NCBI RefSeq assembly: GCF_019209835.1
Contig: NZ_JAHUTS010000005.1
Coordinates: forward strand, 1 to 64,000
Length of the DNA: 64,000 nucleotides
Source of the DNA: Enterovibrio paralichthyis
GTDB taxonomy: Bacteria; Pseudomonadota; Gammaproteobacteria; Enterobacterales; Vibrionaceae
Reading direction: 5' to 3'
Shown piece by piece: positions 25,595-34,220 of the stretch; the stretch's first letter is position 1, and every line of letters begins with the position of its first letter. The position numbers and the translations under genes are program-made. Below the pieces are notes generated by a model. The model was given only the letters and a program-made list of their open reading frames with translations, was not told the origin of the DNA and made no database searches.

Positions 25595-26343
25595 TTGCTT
25601 TCTTCCAATCCGTTATCCTGACGGCGCTGTGCCAGGAAAAAAGAGGCCAGAGCCAGATCTTCCGGCTGTGTCACTTTGATATTGTCTGCGCGTCCTGCAA
25701 CCAGCTTTGGGGCGCCGCCTGTCAGTTCAATGGCCGATGCTTCATCGGTCACATTCAACGATTTTTCCAGCGCACTTTTCAGCGCCTCAAGCAGTTGGGT
25801 ACGGCGAAACATCTGCGGCGTCAGGGCATGCCAAAGCTGCTCCCGGCACACGGTGGTCTCAATGCCGCTTTCAGCATTTCCACGTTTCATGGTGTCACGC
25901 ACCGGCGCAGCCAGAATAGCGCCATCATTGTGGCTTACAGCGGTAGCAATCAAAGCGTCAATATCGTCATGGCGAACACATGGGCGGGCAGCATCATGCA
26001 CCATCACCCATTCTGCATCCGTGGCTTCGAGCCCGGCCAACACTGAGTCTGCCCGCTCACCACCACCGGTCGCAATCACCACTCGTGTATTGCCGCTCAG
26101 TGACGTGGAATGAAAATAGGCGTCTTCGGCACTTATCGCTATCACGACCTTTGAAATTGCCGGATGCTCCAGCAGGTAGTGCACCGTGTGCTCCAACAGG
26201 GTTTTATTTTCGATGGTCAGATATTGTTTGGGCACGGCAGATTGCATCCGCTTGCCCACACCAGCCGCAGGAACAATGGCAACAATGCCAGAAATGGTGT
26301 TCTGCGTTTGGTGCAGTGTTTCTTCACTGGACGGGGTGGTCAT
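25591..26343 (-). CDS. ispD: 2-C-methyl-D-erythritol 4-phosphate cytidylyltransferase
   Basis: Third step of the MEP pathway: activates methylerythritol phosphate with CTP. It has 250 residues. The nucleotide-binding signature is V-P-A-A-G-V-G-K-R-M near residue 25, with V-H-D-A-A-R-P and the later V-T-Q-P-E-D-L. About 18 non-conserved residues precede the core compared with E. coli, so an internal start is possible, but no better ATG is visible. It lies 27 bases after ftsB. Confidence 0.95.
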   Translation of the reverse strand: MTTPSSEETLHQTQNTISGIVAIVPAAGVGKRMQSAVPKQYLTIENKTLLEHTVHYLLEHPAISKVVIAISAEDAYFHSTSLSGNTRVVIATGGGERADSVLAGLEATDAEWVMVHDAARPCVRHDDIDALIATAVSHNDGAILAAPVRDTMKRGNAESGIETTVCREQLWHALTPQMFRRTQLLEALKSALEKSLNVTDEASAIELTGGAPKLVAGRADNIKVTQPEDLALASFFLAQRRQDNGLEESK

Positions 26344-26370
26344 CTTTCTCTTCTTTGATAGGTGAGCGGG

Positions 26371-26643
26371 TTATTCGCTAACGATGCGGAAGAAGGTTTC
26401 TCCCGGCTTGATCAGCCCAAGCTCATTGCGCGCACGCTCTTCAATGGCTTCCTGCCCGCGTTTCAGATCGGCAATTTCTGCGTACATCTGCTGGTTACGC
26501 TGATGAAGGTTTTCATTGGCCAACGCAACAGATTCAGCAACGGCACTCACCTCCAGGTAGTCGGTGACCCCGTTCTTTCCCCACCATAAGTGGTACTGGA
26601 GCCATCCAAACAACACGAGCAACATCAGTGTCAGCATTCGCAT
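26371..26643 (-). CDS. ftsB: Divisome protein FtsB
   Basis: Bitopic inner-membrane protein of 90 residues that forms the FtsQLB complex and signals septal peptidoglycan synthesis. There is one transmembrane helix at about residues 3-20, then G-K-N-G, a coiled coil (about 27-65) and the conserved E-E-R-A-R-N-E-L-G segment. The ATG at 26643 has a strong GGAGGG ribosome site. A longer reading to 26694 would begin inside the 48-bp repeat. First gene of the ftsB-ispD-ispF-truD-surE-pcm-nlpD run. Confidence 0.94.
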   Translation of the reverse strand: MRMLTLMLLVLFGWLQYHLWWGKNGVTDYLEVSAVAESVALANENLHQRNQQMYAEIADLKRGQEAIEERARNELGLIKPGETFFRIVSE

Positions 26644-26685
26644 CGTGTTTTGCCCTCCGCCACAACGCCAATTAACAAGATAGAT

Positions 26686-26733
26686 TATACCCAAACATCC
26701 TGATCTTGTTGGTTTTGAGGCCGCTTGGGTATA
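26686..26733. repeat. 48-bp palindromic intergenic repeat
   Basis: Ends TATACCCAAACATCCT and AGGCCGCTTGGGTATA pair at 13 of 16 positions around a 16-base loop. The termini resemble those of the elements at 31196-31261 and 12105-12372. It lies between ftsB and the YbaK-like gene, about 43 bases upstream of the ftsB ATG. Confidence 0.75.
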
Positions 26734-26843
26734 GGAGAGCTAATAATCCCATATTCGCTACTGCCACACCAGCAATGGCAGTGGCAGATCATGCAATTGG
26801 AAGTGGAAAAGGTGCAATATGCGCAGCGCTGTGACAGCAATTG

Positions 26844-27335
26844 TCACGCATTGAGATAATAGACAGGATTAGGTAATGCCCCCAGGATATCTGGAAGGGC
26901 TTTGGCGGGAAACGCAAAGGTCAGCTCTGGTGGCCCCGGTGTGTACATCAATTCGTCGAAAGTAAACAAAACCTCATCAACAACCAGTGGAATATCTTCA
27001 GGCAGAGCAAATGGGCACACTGCACCTGGCCTGCACCCTAGTTGTGTGATCATTTCTTCATCCGAGGCAATTGACGGACGTTTACCGAGCAAGGTTTTGA
27101 TTTGTTTACTGTCCAGTCGGGCATCACGGTGTGTCAGCAGCAGCGCGTTCCCGCCATTTTTCAACCGAAGGAAGAGGCTTTTGGTCGGCGTTGCCGTCCA
27201 ACCTAACTCGGCGCCGATTTTCCCATCCATCTCAAAGTCCAGGATCGGCTCATGCGTCCATTGTCGGTATGCCACTCCACAACTTTCAAGCAGGTCGATA
27301 TTGCGCTGTAAAATCTGCGCCAAAGTCATTGCCAT
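26844..27335 (-). CDS. YbaK/aminoacyl-tRNA deacylase-domain protein
   Basis: Cytosolic protein of 163 residues with the YbaK/ProX fold, which in characterised relatives hydrolyses mischarged tRNAs such as Cys- or Ala-tRNA-Pro. Recognisable segments are K-S-L-F-L-R-L-K-N-G, the central L-L-G-K-R-P-S-I-A and a G-C-R-P-G-A-V-C-P-F motif lining the pocket. Its tRNA substrate cannot be assigned. It is directly downstream of argO with no gap and probably co-transcribed. Confidence 0.78.
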   Translation of the reverse strand: MAMTLAQILQRNIDLLESCGVAYRQWTHEPILDFEMDGKIGAELGWTATPTKSLFLRLKNGGNALLLTHRDARLDSKQIKTLLGKRPSIASDEEMITQLGCRPGAVCPFALPEDIPLVVDEVLFTFDELMYTPGPPELTFAFPAKALPDILGALPNPVYYLNA

Positions 27336-27965
27336 TTATCCCCCCAACATCCATTTTTGAGCCAGCAGAAAAGCCACATATATCATCATCGCCGCCACCA
27401 GCACATCAATCACCTGGCGCACCCTTGGTTTTGACAACCAGGGAGAAAGCGACGCCGCACCGATTGAGATACCGTAAAACCAGACACAGGACGCCAGCAT
27501 GGTACCGAGGGCAAACGCCACCCGTTGTGAAGCATCAAACTGTCCGCCGATAGAGCCCAGCACCACCACGGTATCGAGATACACATGCGGATTGAGCAAC
27601 GTCACCGCCACTGCACCGGCAAGTACCGCAAGCATGCCTTTTTTTGCCTGTCCGCTTGCGACCTCCACCTCCTCATCCTCCCCTCGCCAAGCGCGTTTCA
27701 ACGACTGAAATGCATAGGTCAGCAGGAAGGCTATCCCCCCAATAGTCACCACACTGAGCAACATTTCATTGCTGGCAAGCAGCGCCCCACCGCCGAATAC
27801 CCCAAGGAAAATCAACGCCACATCGCAAATAAAACAAAGCGTTGCCGTGGCGATATGATGATGACGCCGAATGCCCTGATTCAGCACAAAGGCATTTTGT
27901 GCGCCGATAGGAATGATCATACTCAACCCTAAACCAAATCCCTGTAATACGATTGCACTGCTCAT
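27336..27965 (-). CDS. argO: Arginine exporter ArgO (LysE family)
   Basis: Inner-membrane amino-acid exporter of 209 residues with about six hydrophobic helices. Family signatures are the N-terminal G-L-S-M-I-I-P-I-G-A-Q-N-A-F-V-L-N-Q-G segment and L-L-N-P-H-V-Y-L-D-T-V. The ATG at 27965 follows AGGGAA; a longer frame to 28049 crosses the divergent promoter. Divergent argP next door strongly supports ArgO: in E. coli, ArgP activates argO when arginine is high and lysine traps polymerase there. Confidence 0.93.
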   Translation of the reverse strand: MSSAIVLQGFGLGLSMIIPIGAQNAFVLNQGIRRHHHIATATLCFICDVALIFLGVFGGGALLASNEMLLSVVTIGGIAFLLTYAFQSLKRAWRGEDEEVEVASGQAKKGMLAVLAGAVAVTLLNPHVYLDTVVVLGSIGGQFDASQRVAFALGTMLASCVWFYGISIGAASLSPWLSKPRVRQVIDVLVAAMMIYVAFLLAQKWMLGG

Positions 27966-28073
27966 GACTATTCCCTGATTCCCGTCATCTTTAAACAGCT
28001 TCAAGGTAGGAGGATGACAAAGGTAAGTAAATCTAATAATTTTAATCACAAATAAGACTAGCTAATGAGAATC

Positions 28074-28979
28074 ATGAAAGGACTCGATTACCGCTGGCTG
28101 GAAGCACTGGATGCCGTGATTGCCCACGGCGGGTTTGATAAAGGGGCTGAGGCGCTGTTTATCACCCAGTCCGCCGTGTCACAGCGAATCAAACAACTGG
28201 AAAAGTGGCTGGCACAACCTGCGTTAGTGCGTGAATCCCCGCCTCAACCTACCGCCATTGGCAAAAAACTGTTGGGGCTCCATCGCCGGGTACAATTGCT
28301 GGAAAAAGAACTGTTGCCGGAGCTGGCTACTGAAGGGCTTTCCCATGCGGTGCCGGTGTCGATTGCCACCAACGCCGACAGCCTGGCGACCTGGTTGCTT
28401 CCTGCCCTGACCCCGCTCATGAAAGCACAGGCGTTGGAAATCAGCCTGCTTGTCGATGATGAAAGCCGCAGCCTGAACCGCCTGCGCTCCGGTGAAGCAG
28501 TGGTTGCCATCAGCGCTGAGCCGACGCCCCTTCATGGCTGCAGCGCCCAGTTTCTCGGTGCAATGGATTATCTGTGTGTCTGCACACCGGAATTTAAAGC
28601 GCGGTACTTTCCCGAAGGTCTTAATGCCGATACTGTTAGCCGCGCCCCCGCGGTGGTTTTTGATCGCTTCGATGATATGCACACTCAATTTGTTTACGAG
28701 CGCTTCCGCTTGCCCGCGGCAGGCTGGCGCAGCCATATGGTTCGCTCATCCGAGGCATTCGTAAAAATGGCTAAGCTTGGGGTTGCCTACTGCCTGATCC
28801 CCCGCTTGATGATTGAGGATGAACTGCAATCCGGCGCGCTTATCGATTTGTGTCCGGGCGATGGGATCACCCGTCATCTATACTGGCATCACTTTACAAC
28901 TGAAAGCGGCATTCTGGCTGAGATGACACAGGCGTGTCTGAACCATGCCCGTCAGGTGCTTCGCTCAAATACAGACTAG
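28074..28979 (+). CDS. argP: LysR-type regulator ArgP
   Basis: Transcription factor of 301 residues. A winged-helix domain at the N-terminus (I-T-Q-S-A-V-S-Q-R-I-K-Q-L-E around residues 31-44) is followed by a periplasmic-binding-like effector domain that senses lysine and arginine. I start at the ATG at 28074, which aligns with the E. coli N-terminus; an ATG at 28065 adds three residues. It diverges from argO across about 100 A+T-rich bases that should contain both promoters. Confidence 0.93.
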   Translation: MKGLDYRWLEALDAVIAHGGFDKGAEALFITQSAVSQRIKQLEKWLAQPALVRESPPQPTAIGKKLLGLHRRVQLLEKELLPELATEGLSHAVPVSIATNADSLATWLLPALTPLMKAQALEISLLVDDESRSLNRLRSGEAVVAISAEPTPLHGCSAQFLGAMDYLCVCTPEFKARYFPEGLNADTVSRAPAVVFDRFDDMHTQFVYERFRLPAAGWRSHMVRSSEAFVKMAKLGVAYCLIPRLMIEDELQSGALIDLCPGDGITRHLYWHHFTTESGILAEMTQACLNHARQVLRSNTD

Positions 28980-29078
28980 GTTGAAACGGCCAGCGGCTGA
29001 AAATTTTTCCCTTGCTGTGAATCATTTGATATCCAATGTGGTCATACAACCAAACATCATCAGGATGGAAATATCACC

Positions 29079-29780
29079 ATGCGAAAACTTCTTCTTGCTT
29101 CTATCGTCAGTGCAACGGCTGCCCTGTCCCCCTTTGCCCTAGCCGATACGCCTAGCTTTCCCCATCTGGAAACAGTCGGCGTCGGCGAAGTAAGCGTTCA
29201 ACCGGATATGGCAACAATCAATGTCGCCGTGTCCTTAAACCGCACCACAGCCCAGGCAGCAAAGAAAGCCTCTGATGATGCTATTACCGCACTGCTGGGC
29301 AGATTGGAAGGCATGGGTATCGCCCGAAAAGATATCGAAAGCGCCAACCTTTCCCTGCAACCCCAATACAGCTACCCGAAAAACGGCGAGCCCAAGCTCA
29401 CCGGCTACAGGGCCACACGAAATGTTTCCGTGACTGTCCGCGAACTTGCCAGCCTCAACGATATCCTCGATGGCGCACTTGCCGATGGCCTGAACCGCGT
29501 CAATACCATCTCCTTCTCTTCCAGCAAGGAAGGTGAATACAAAGACCAGGCGCGGATGGCAGCGATTGCAGACGCAAAAGCCAAAGCCGCGTCTTTGGCA
29601 AAAGGTTTTGGAGAACCGCTTGGCGGCGTGTGGCAGATCAGCTACATGACAGAATCACCAGTTCGCCCGATCATGATGCGCATGGCGGCAGAAGCTGTTT
29701 CCAACACCAATGCCAGCTATCAGGACGCAGAAATTACCATCCGCGATCAGGTGGAAGTGATATACGCCCTTGGCGAATAA
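29079..29780 (+). CDS. Periplasmic SIMPL-domain (DUF541/YggE-like) protein
   Basis: Exported protein of 233 residues with a cleavable signal peptide (basic start, hydrophobic core, likely cleavage after A-L-A near residue 22). The SIMPL domain covers most of the rest; G-V-G-E-V-S-V-Q-P-D-M-A and A-K-A-K-A-A-S-L-A are typical. The E. coli relative YggE lowers oxidative stress by an unknown mechanism and sits between argP and argO. Here it lies 99 bases after argP on the same strand. A strong terminator follows. Confidence 0.85.
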   Translation: MRKLLLASIVSATAALSPFALADTPSFPHLETVGVGEVSVQPDMATINVAVSLNRTTAQAAKKASDDAITALLGRLEGMGIARKDIESANLSLQPQYSYPKNGEPKLTGYRATRNVSVTVRELASLNDILDGALADGLNRVNTISFSSSKEGEYKDQARMAAIADAKAKAASLAKGFGEPLGGVWQISYMTESPVRPIMMRMAAEAVSNTNASYQDAEITIRDQVEVIYALGE

Positions 29781-29787
29781 ACTAAAA

Positions 29788-29814
29788 AAAATGGCCGCTG
29801 TATGCGGCCATTTT
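29788..29814. terminator. Bidirectional terminator between the SIMPL gene and serA
   Basis: A perfect 11-bp stem (AAAATGGCCGC with GCGGCCATTTT), 5-base loop, A and T runs on both sides. It serves two convergent genes. Confidence 0.93.
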
Positions 29815-29871
29815 GCTTAATTGAGAAAGAGTCTGTCGGGGGAAACAAACTCGTCAATCTGTCAAAAACAA

Positions 29872-31101
29872 TCAGTGAAGAATACGCGCACGCAGTGTGC
29901 CGTCGATCGCTTTCAGCTTCTCCAGCGCTTTTTCTGAGTGCTCGGTTTCCACATCAATTACCACATAGCCGTATTCCGCATTGGTTTGCAAATACTGGCC
30001 GGCAATGTTGATCCCTTCTTCAGCGAAGATGGTGTTGATTTTGGTCAGGATGCCCGGCTTGTTCTGGTGAATGTGCAGCAGACGCGAAGTACCGCGGTGC
30101 TCAGGCAGCGACACTTCCGGGAAATTCACGGAAGACAGGGTTGAACCGTTGTCGGAGTACTTCACCATTTTGCCGGCAACTTCGATGCCGATATTTTCCT
30201 GTGCTTCCTGCGTTGAACCGCCGATGTGTGGCGTCAGGATAACGTTATCAAACGCCATCAGCGGTGAACTGAACGGATCGCTGTTAGTTTTTGGTTCAGT
30301 CGGGAACACATCGACAGCTGCACCGCCGATATGGCCGCTTTCCAGTGCGCCACACAGCGCATCAATATCCACCACGGTGCCACGCGCCGCGTTGATAAAT
30401 ACTGCGCCAGGTTTCATACGGGCAAACTCTTCGCTGCCCATCATGTTTTGGGTGGAATCGGTTTCCGGTACGTGCAGGGAAATCACATCACACTTGTTGA
30501 GCAGCTCAGACATTGATGCCACTTGCTGTGCATTACCCAGAGTTAGTTTGTTCTCGATATCGTAGAAATACACGCGCATCCCCAGGTTTTCAGCCAGAAT
30601 GCTGAGCTGGGTGCCGATGTGGCCGTAACCAATAATACCGAGGTTTTTACCGCGCGCTTCAAAAGAACGGTCTGCAGATTTCATCCATTTGCCGCGGTGC
30701 GCCATGGCGTTTTTCGCTGGAATGCCGCGCAACAAAAGCAGGATTTCACCCAACACCAGTTCAGCCACGCTGCGGGTGTTGGAAAAAGGTGCGTTGAAAA
30801 CAGGAATACCGCGTTTGGCGGCCGCATCCAGATCAACCTGATTGGTACCGATACAGAAACAACCGACAGCAACCAGTTTCTGCGCTTTTTCAAATACCGC
30901 TTCTGAGAGTTGGGTACGGGAACGAATGCCGACAAAGTGCGCATCAGCGATAGCTGTTTCCAGTTCTTCGCCCGCCAGTGAACCTTTGTGGTATTCGATG
31001 TTGCTGTAGCCGGCGCTTTGCAGCACTTCTAATGCAGATGGATGGACACCTTCAAGAAGAAGGATCTTTATTTTGTCTTTTTCAAGCGACACTTTAGCCA
31101 T
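29872..31101 (-). CDS. serA: D-3-phosphoglycerate dehydrogenase
   Basis: First step of serine synthesis: oxidises 3-phosphoglycerate with NAD. It has 409 residues. The Rossmann motif is G-I-I-G-Y-G-H-I-G near residue 157, the catalytic region L-T-P-H-I-G-G-S-T-Q-E-A carries the His, and a C-terminal ACT domain (about residues 335-409) binds serine for feedback inhibition. The ATG lies 331 bases from rpiA, in a gap that holds a repeat element and the rpiA terminator. Confidence 0.97.
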   Translation of the reverse strand: MAKVSLEKDKIKILLLEGVHPSALEVLQSAGYSNIEYHKGSLAGEELETAIADAHFVGIRSRTQLSEAVFEKAQKLVAVGCFCIGTNQVDLDAAAKRGIPVFNAPFSNTRSVAELVLGEILLLLRGIPAKNAMAHRGKWMKSADRSFEARGKNLGIIGYGHIGTQLSILAENLGMRVYFYDIENKLTLGNAQQVASMSELLNKCDVISLHVPETDSTQNMMGSEEFARMKPGAVFINAARGTVVDIDALCGALESGHIGGAAVDVFPTEPKTNSDPFSSPLMAFDNVILTPHIGGSTQEAQENIGIEVAGKMVKYSDNGSTLSSVNFPEVSLPEHRGTSRLLHIHQNKPGILTKINTIFAEEGINIAGQYLQTNAEYGYVVIDVETEHSEKALEKLKAIDGTLRARILH

Positions 31102-31195
31102 TCAATTCTCATCCTTAAAAAACAAACCTACGATTAAAATCGGTTTCCGTCGTCCAGACGTGGGTGCCATTGCATTTGTTTGCAAGAGATCCCGG

Positions 31196-31261
31196 AATAT
31201 ACCCAACCGGCCTCATTTTGAGGTTGCTTATCCTGCAACGGTGAGGTCGCTTGGGTATATT
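31196..31261. repeat. 66-bp palindromic intergenic repeat
   Basis: Outer arms AATATACCCAA and TTGGGTATATT pair perfectly and continue through CCTCA/TGAGG. An inner TTGC/GCAA hairpin surrounds TTATCCT. The ends match the 48-bp element at 26686 and resemble the 268-bp element at 12105. Confidence 0.8.
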
Positions 31262-31319
31262 TAGTGACTAAGGTAACAAAAATTTTTTTGAATGGGTAAG
31301 AATATTACGTCATATAGAC

Positions 31320-31348
31320 GAAAAAAAACGGCGCCAAAATAGCGCCGC
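31320..31348 (-). terminator. rpiA terminator
   Basis: CGGCGC (31329-31334) pairs with GCGCCG (31342-31347) around a 7-base loop, followed on the minus strand by eight T. Confidence 0.88.
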
Positions 31349-31432
31349 TAACTTATTGAGAAACTTATACGCAAACGTTTGGCTTTTGCTTCAAAAAAAC
31401 GACAGCGTTAACTTGTTCTCATCGTTCTGTTT

Positions 31433-32086
31433 TTAGCTTTTTACTACACCGTTGGCAGTACCTTCCAGAACCACGTCCGCACCACGGTTCGCAAACAGTC
31501 CAACCGTCACCACACCCGCGATGCCGTTAATTTTGTCTTCCAGCTCTTTTGCTTTGGTGATTTGCAGATTGTGCACATCCAGAATCACGTTGCCATTATC
31601 TGTGATGCAACCTTCACGGTAGCAAGGATCGCCGCCCAGTTTAACCAGCTCGCGCGCCACGTAAGAGCGCGCCATCGGGATCACTTCAACCGGCAGTGGG
31701 AATTGACCCAGCACGTCCACTTTTTTGCTGTCATCGATGATGCAGATAAATTTCTCAGCGATAGCTGCAACGATCTTTTCACGGGTCAGGGCTGCGCCGC
31801 CGCCTTTGATCATTTCGTTGTTTGCGTTGATCTCGTCAGCGCCATCTACATAGATATCCAGACTCGCCACTTCGTTGGCGTCAAAAACTGGAATGCCAAT
31901 TTTTTCCAGACGCTCAGTAGAAGCAACGGAGCTTGATACCGCACCTTTGATTTGCTCCTTCATGGTTTCGAGCGCGTCGATGAAGTGATTAACGGTTGAA
32001 CCAGTGCCGACACCGACAATGCTGCCTTTGGTCACGTATTCCAACGCAGCCCAGCCAGCCGCTTTTTTCATTTCATCCTGAGTCAT
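31433..32086 (-). CDS. rpiA: Ribose-5-phosphate isomerase A
   Basis: Interconverts ribose-5- and ribulose-5-phosphate in the pentose phosphate pathway. It has 217 residues. Conserved segments are G-V-G-T-G-S-T-V (phosphate loop, near residue 25), Y-V-D-G-A-D-E-I (catalytic Asp, near residue 81), K-G-G-G-A-A-L-T-R-E-K and D-D-S-K-K-V. The ATG follows AGGAG. The serA-rpiA neighbourhood is conserved in enterics and vibrios. Confidence 0.97.
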   Translation of the reverse strand: MTQDEMKKAAGWAALEYVTKGSIVGVGTGSTVNHFIDALETMKEQIKGAVSSSVASTERLEKIGIPVFDANEVASLDIYVDGADEINANNEMIKGGGAALTREKIVAAIAEKFICIIDDSKKVDVLGQFPLPVEVIPMARSYVARELVKLGGDPCYREGCITDNGNVILDVHNLQITKAKELEDKINGIAGVVTVGLFANRGADVVLEGTANGVVKS

Positions 32087-32169
32087 GAGGATCTCCTGCT
32101 AAATAGGGGTAATTTGCGACGCCGATTATACAGATCTCATTTTAGAGCGGGCAGATTTTTGCGAACGCA

Positions 32170-32188
32170 GATCCCGTTATTCGGGATC
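32170..32188 (-). terminator. Hairpin after ygfA
   Basis: A perfect 7-bp GATCCCG/CGGGATC stem with a 5-base loop just after the ygfA stop. The T-rich stretch on the minus strand begins only after about 11 bases, so it is at best a weak terminator or an mRNA-stabilising stem. Confidence 0.4.
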
Positions 32189-32201
32189 GATGCAGATCAC
32201 A

Positions 32202-32807
32202 TCAGATCGACCATTGCCAGTGCTTAGATGACGTTAAGATCTCCGGTAACGGCACATCCCAGGCTTCCACAGGCAGCGTTTCCACCCGCTGGCAATCATG
32301 GGCAATACCAACAGGTTTCGCCCCATTACCACTTTGATACCAAGGTGCCAGGGTTCTGTCATAGTAACCCCCGCCCATACCCAGCCGCTGACCACTCCCA
32401 TCAAAAGCGACCAAAGGCGTACAGATCACATCGAGCTGATTGGCAGGTAACACGTCCAGCACGTTAAGCCTTGGCTCTAAAATACCGTAGCGGTTTGGCA
32501 CCAGCATTGAATCTGGCCGGTAATGCAGGAAAAGAAGATGGCCTTTGCTGAAAGGATGGATAACTGGCAGATAGACGTCTTTGCCTTCGCGCCAACAATG
32601 CGCAATCAAAGGTTGGGTATCCAGTTCACCATCGACAGAAAGGTAGAGCGCAATACGTTTGGCTTGCTGGATGGACTCGGCGCGTTGGAAATGGTGAAGC
32701 AAATCGCTGGCCGCCTGTTGCTGCTCACATGCAGTCAGGGATTGTCGTCTGGCCCGGATAATTTTCCGCAGGTCACTGCGGGAGGTAGATGGGGTTGTCG
32801 CTCGCAT
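32202..32807 (-). CDS. ygfA: 5-formyltetrahydrofolate cyclo-ligase family protein
   Basis: Converts 5-formyl-THF to 5,10-methenyl-THF with ATP. It has 201 residues. The N-terminal Arg-rich helix (L-R-K-I-I-R-A-R-R-Q-S-L) and the nucleotide/folate motif G-Q-R-L-G-M-G-G-G-Y-Y-D-R near residue 145 are characteristic. It lies directly downstream of the 6S RNA, and in E. coli ssrS-ygfA form one transcript; ygfA is linked to persister formation there. Confidence 0.92.
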   Translation of the reverse strand: MRATTPSTSRSDLRKIIRARRQSLTACEQQQAASDLLHHFQRAESIQQAKRIALYLSVDGELDTQPLIAHCWREGKDVYLPVIHPFSKGHLLFLHYRPDSMLVPNRYGILEPRLNVLDVLPANQLDVICTPLVAFDGSGQRLGMGGGYYDRTLAPWYQSGNGAKPVGIAHDCQRVETLPVEAWDVPLPEILTSSKHWQWSI

Positions 32808-32841
32808 CGGCTGTCCTTGCCGTTAAAGCTTTTTTGGAAAG

Positions 32842-33023
32842 AAGGCCCCGGAGTGCCGTTGGGATCTTTTGCCCTTGAACCCTGCGGTTCAAGGCGGATG
32901 AGAAGAACACACCGTAGGCTTCTCGGTACAAGCCGAGCCTGCTCAATAGCATGTAACATCCCACCCTTAGATGTGCTTATCGGCTCAGGGACGCGGATCC
33001 GCTGACGCACACTCCAGGGTCAA
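32842..33023 (-). ncRNA. ssrS: 6S RNA
   Basis: A roughly 182-base RNA that binds sigma-70 RNA polymerase by mimicking an open promoter. The closing stem CCCTGGAGTG pairs with CACTCCGGGG. The 5' side has CCCTGAGCCGATA, which E. coli 6S shares. The internal arm has GGCTCGG with CCGAGAAGCC, and the 3' side CCTTGAACC with GGTTCAAGGG, again as in E. coli. Position between zapA and ygfA is the conserved location. Exact ends are estimated from the closing stem. Confidence 0.92.
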
Positions 33024-33039
33024 ACAGGTTGGAAACGTC

Positions 33040-33351
33040 TTACGCTTCCTTCGACGCGCTGTGTTTTAACAACGCCTCTTCAATCGTTTGTTGTAACAGC
33101 AGAATTCGCTGTTCCATGTCCGTTTTATCGTCGACATTCTTTTGCTTTTCAGCCCGCAATTCATAGCAGACGTTCAGTGCCGCGATAGTGAGCAACTGCT
33201 CTGTATTCGTTACTTTAGTGCGCTCGGACAATTCGTGCAACCGTTGATCAAAGTCATCTGCTGCATCTTTCAACGCCTGCTCCTGACCTACCGGACAGTT
33301 AACACGCATCAATTTGCCAAGGATCTGAATTTCAACAGCCTGCGTAGTCAT
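33040..33351 (-). CDS. zapA: Cell division protein ZapA
   Basis: Cytosolic FtsZ-ring stabiliser of 103 residues that crosslinks FtsZ filaments as a tetramer. The N-terminal globular part (V-E-I-Q-I-L-G-K) is followed by a helix and a C-terminal coiled coil from about residue 60. The ATG at 33351 aligns with relatives; 19 extra upstream codons to 33408 are not conserved. The promoter of the 6S RNA should lie in or just after its 3' end. Confidence 0.93.
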   Translation of the reverse strand: MTTQAVEIQILGKLMRVNCPVGQEQALKDAADDFDQRLHELSERTKVTNTEQLLTIAALNVCYELRAEKQKNVDDKTDMEQRILLLQQTIEEALLKHSASKEA

Positions 33352-33623
33352 ATCTTTTTCTGAGCTCCCTTCAAAGCGCGATGTCGCACCCTGACGTAAC
33401 GGGCGCAAACTATAGAAAATGGCAGATTAAACTGCAAGTCTATCCTAACGTGGAACGTCTTCCGACGAACTAAGCAGACGAAAAGCAATCAATGTGATGA
33501 AAATCAGCGCTATTTGGGGTGACCGTAACGCAATTGCCGCCACCAAGTGACACAGAGTAGTTCGAACAGTTGGCGTGAAATGGTAGGATAACCCAATACA
33601 CAATCGGTACCCAAGGTGATCCC

Positions 33624-34193
33624 GTGAACCAAGTAACACTTCCTGAATACAGCAAAATGGCATCGACCCTCCGCTCTGATTCACTGGCCGTTACGCCAGC
33701 TGAAATGCATGGCCTGCTGGCCGGCATGCTCTGCGGCGGTCTTGATCCTGAGTTGGGAACCTGGATGCCGATGCTTTATGACTACACCAACGACGGTGCT
33801 GGCTGGCCACACGAATCGAAAGCACTGGCAGCAACTGCAGTGAGTTTGGCAAACAGCCAGCTGGCAGCAGGCCAAATGGACTTTGAACTCTTAATGCCTG
33901 ATGAGGATGAGTCGCTGCTGGATCGTGGCGATGCGCTGTCTGAGTGGGTAGGTGCATTTATCGCCGGTATCGGCCTTGTGGGCGTCACTGCTGGCAAACT
34001 GTCTGACGATGCCAAAGAGGTACTGACCGATTTAACGGAAATTGCCCAGCTTGGCATCGATGAAGATGATGACATGGAAGAGCAGGCCCTGCTGCTTGAG
34101 CAGGTCATTGAACACGTTCGCGTGTGCGCCATGACACTGCATGCCGAGCTTGGCATCAAAGCACAGCCTGAAGAAAAACCGACCCTGCACTAA
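33624..34193 (+). CDS. ygfB: UPF0149 family protein YgfB
   Basis: All-alpha cytosolic protein of 189 residues. The family block H-G-L-L-A-G-M-L-C-G-G near residue 29 and G-A-F-I-A-G-I-G-L-V-G near residue 110 are clear, and the C-terminal third is acidic. A Pseudomonas YgfB relative affects antibiotic resistance genes, but the basic function is unknown. The GTG start has AAGGTGAT upstream. It diverges from zapA and precedes ubiH by 27 bases; the pepP gene that usually intervenes is absent. Confidence 0.9.
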   Translation: MNQVTLPEYSKMASTLRSDSLAVTPAEMHGLLAGMLCGGLDPELGTWMPMLYDYTNDGAGWPHESKALAATAVSLANSQLAAGQMDFELLMPDEDESLLDRGDALSEWVGAFIAGIGLVGVTAGKLSDDAKEVLTDLTEIAQLGIDEDDDMEEQALLLEQVIEHVRVCAMTLHAELGIKAQPEEKPTLH

Positions 34194-34220
34194 CAGCAAA
34201 CGCGCCGGAGAATTAAAAGA

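Larger units (their letters stand above)
31102..31432. other. Intergenic region between rpiA and serA
   Basis: 331 gene-free bases. From left to right: a serA leader with a small CGATT/AATCG hairpin near 31130, the 66-bp repeat at 31196-31261, an A+T-rich stretch and the rpiA terminator. No ORF of note. The serA promoter should lie here; no box pair is convincing by eye. Confidence 0.5.

Noticed and set aside
26826..26851. GTGACA/TGTCAC hairpin at the end of the YbaK-like gene as a terminator
   Set aside because: The stem overlaps the end of the gene, and no T run follows on the minus strand.
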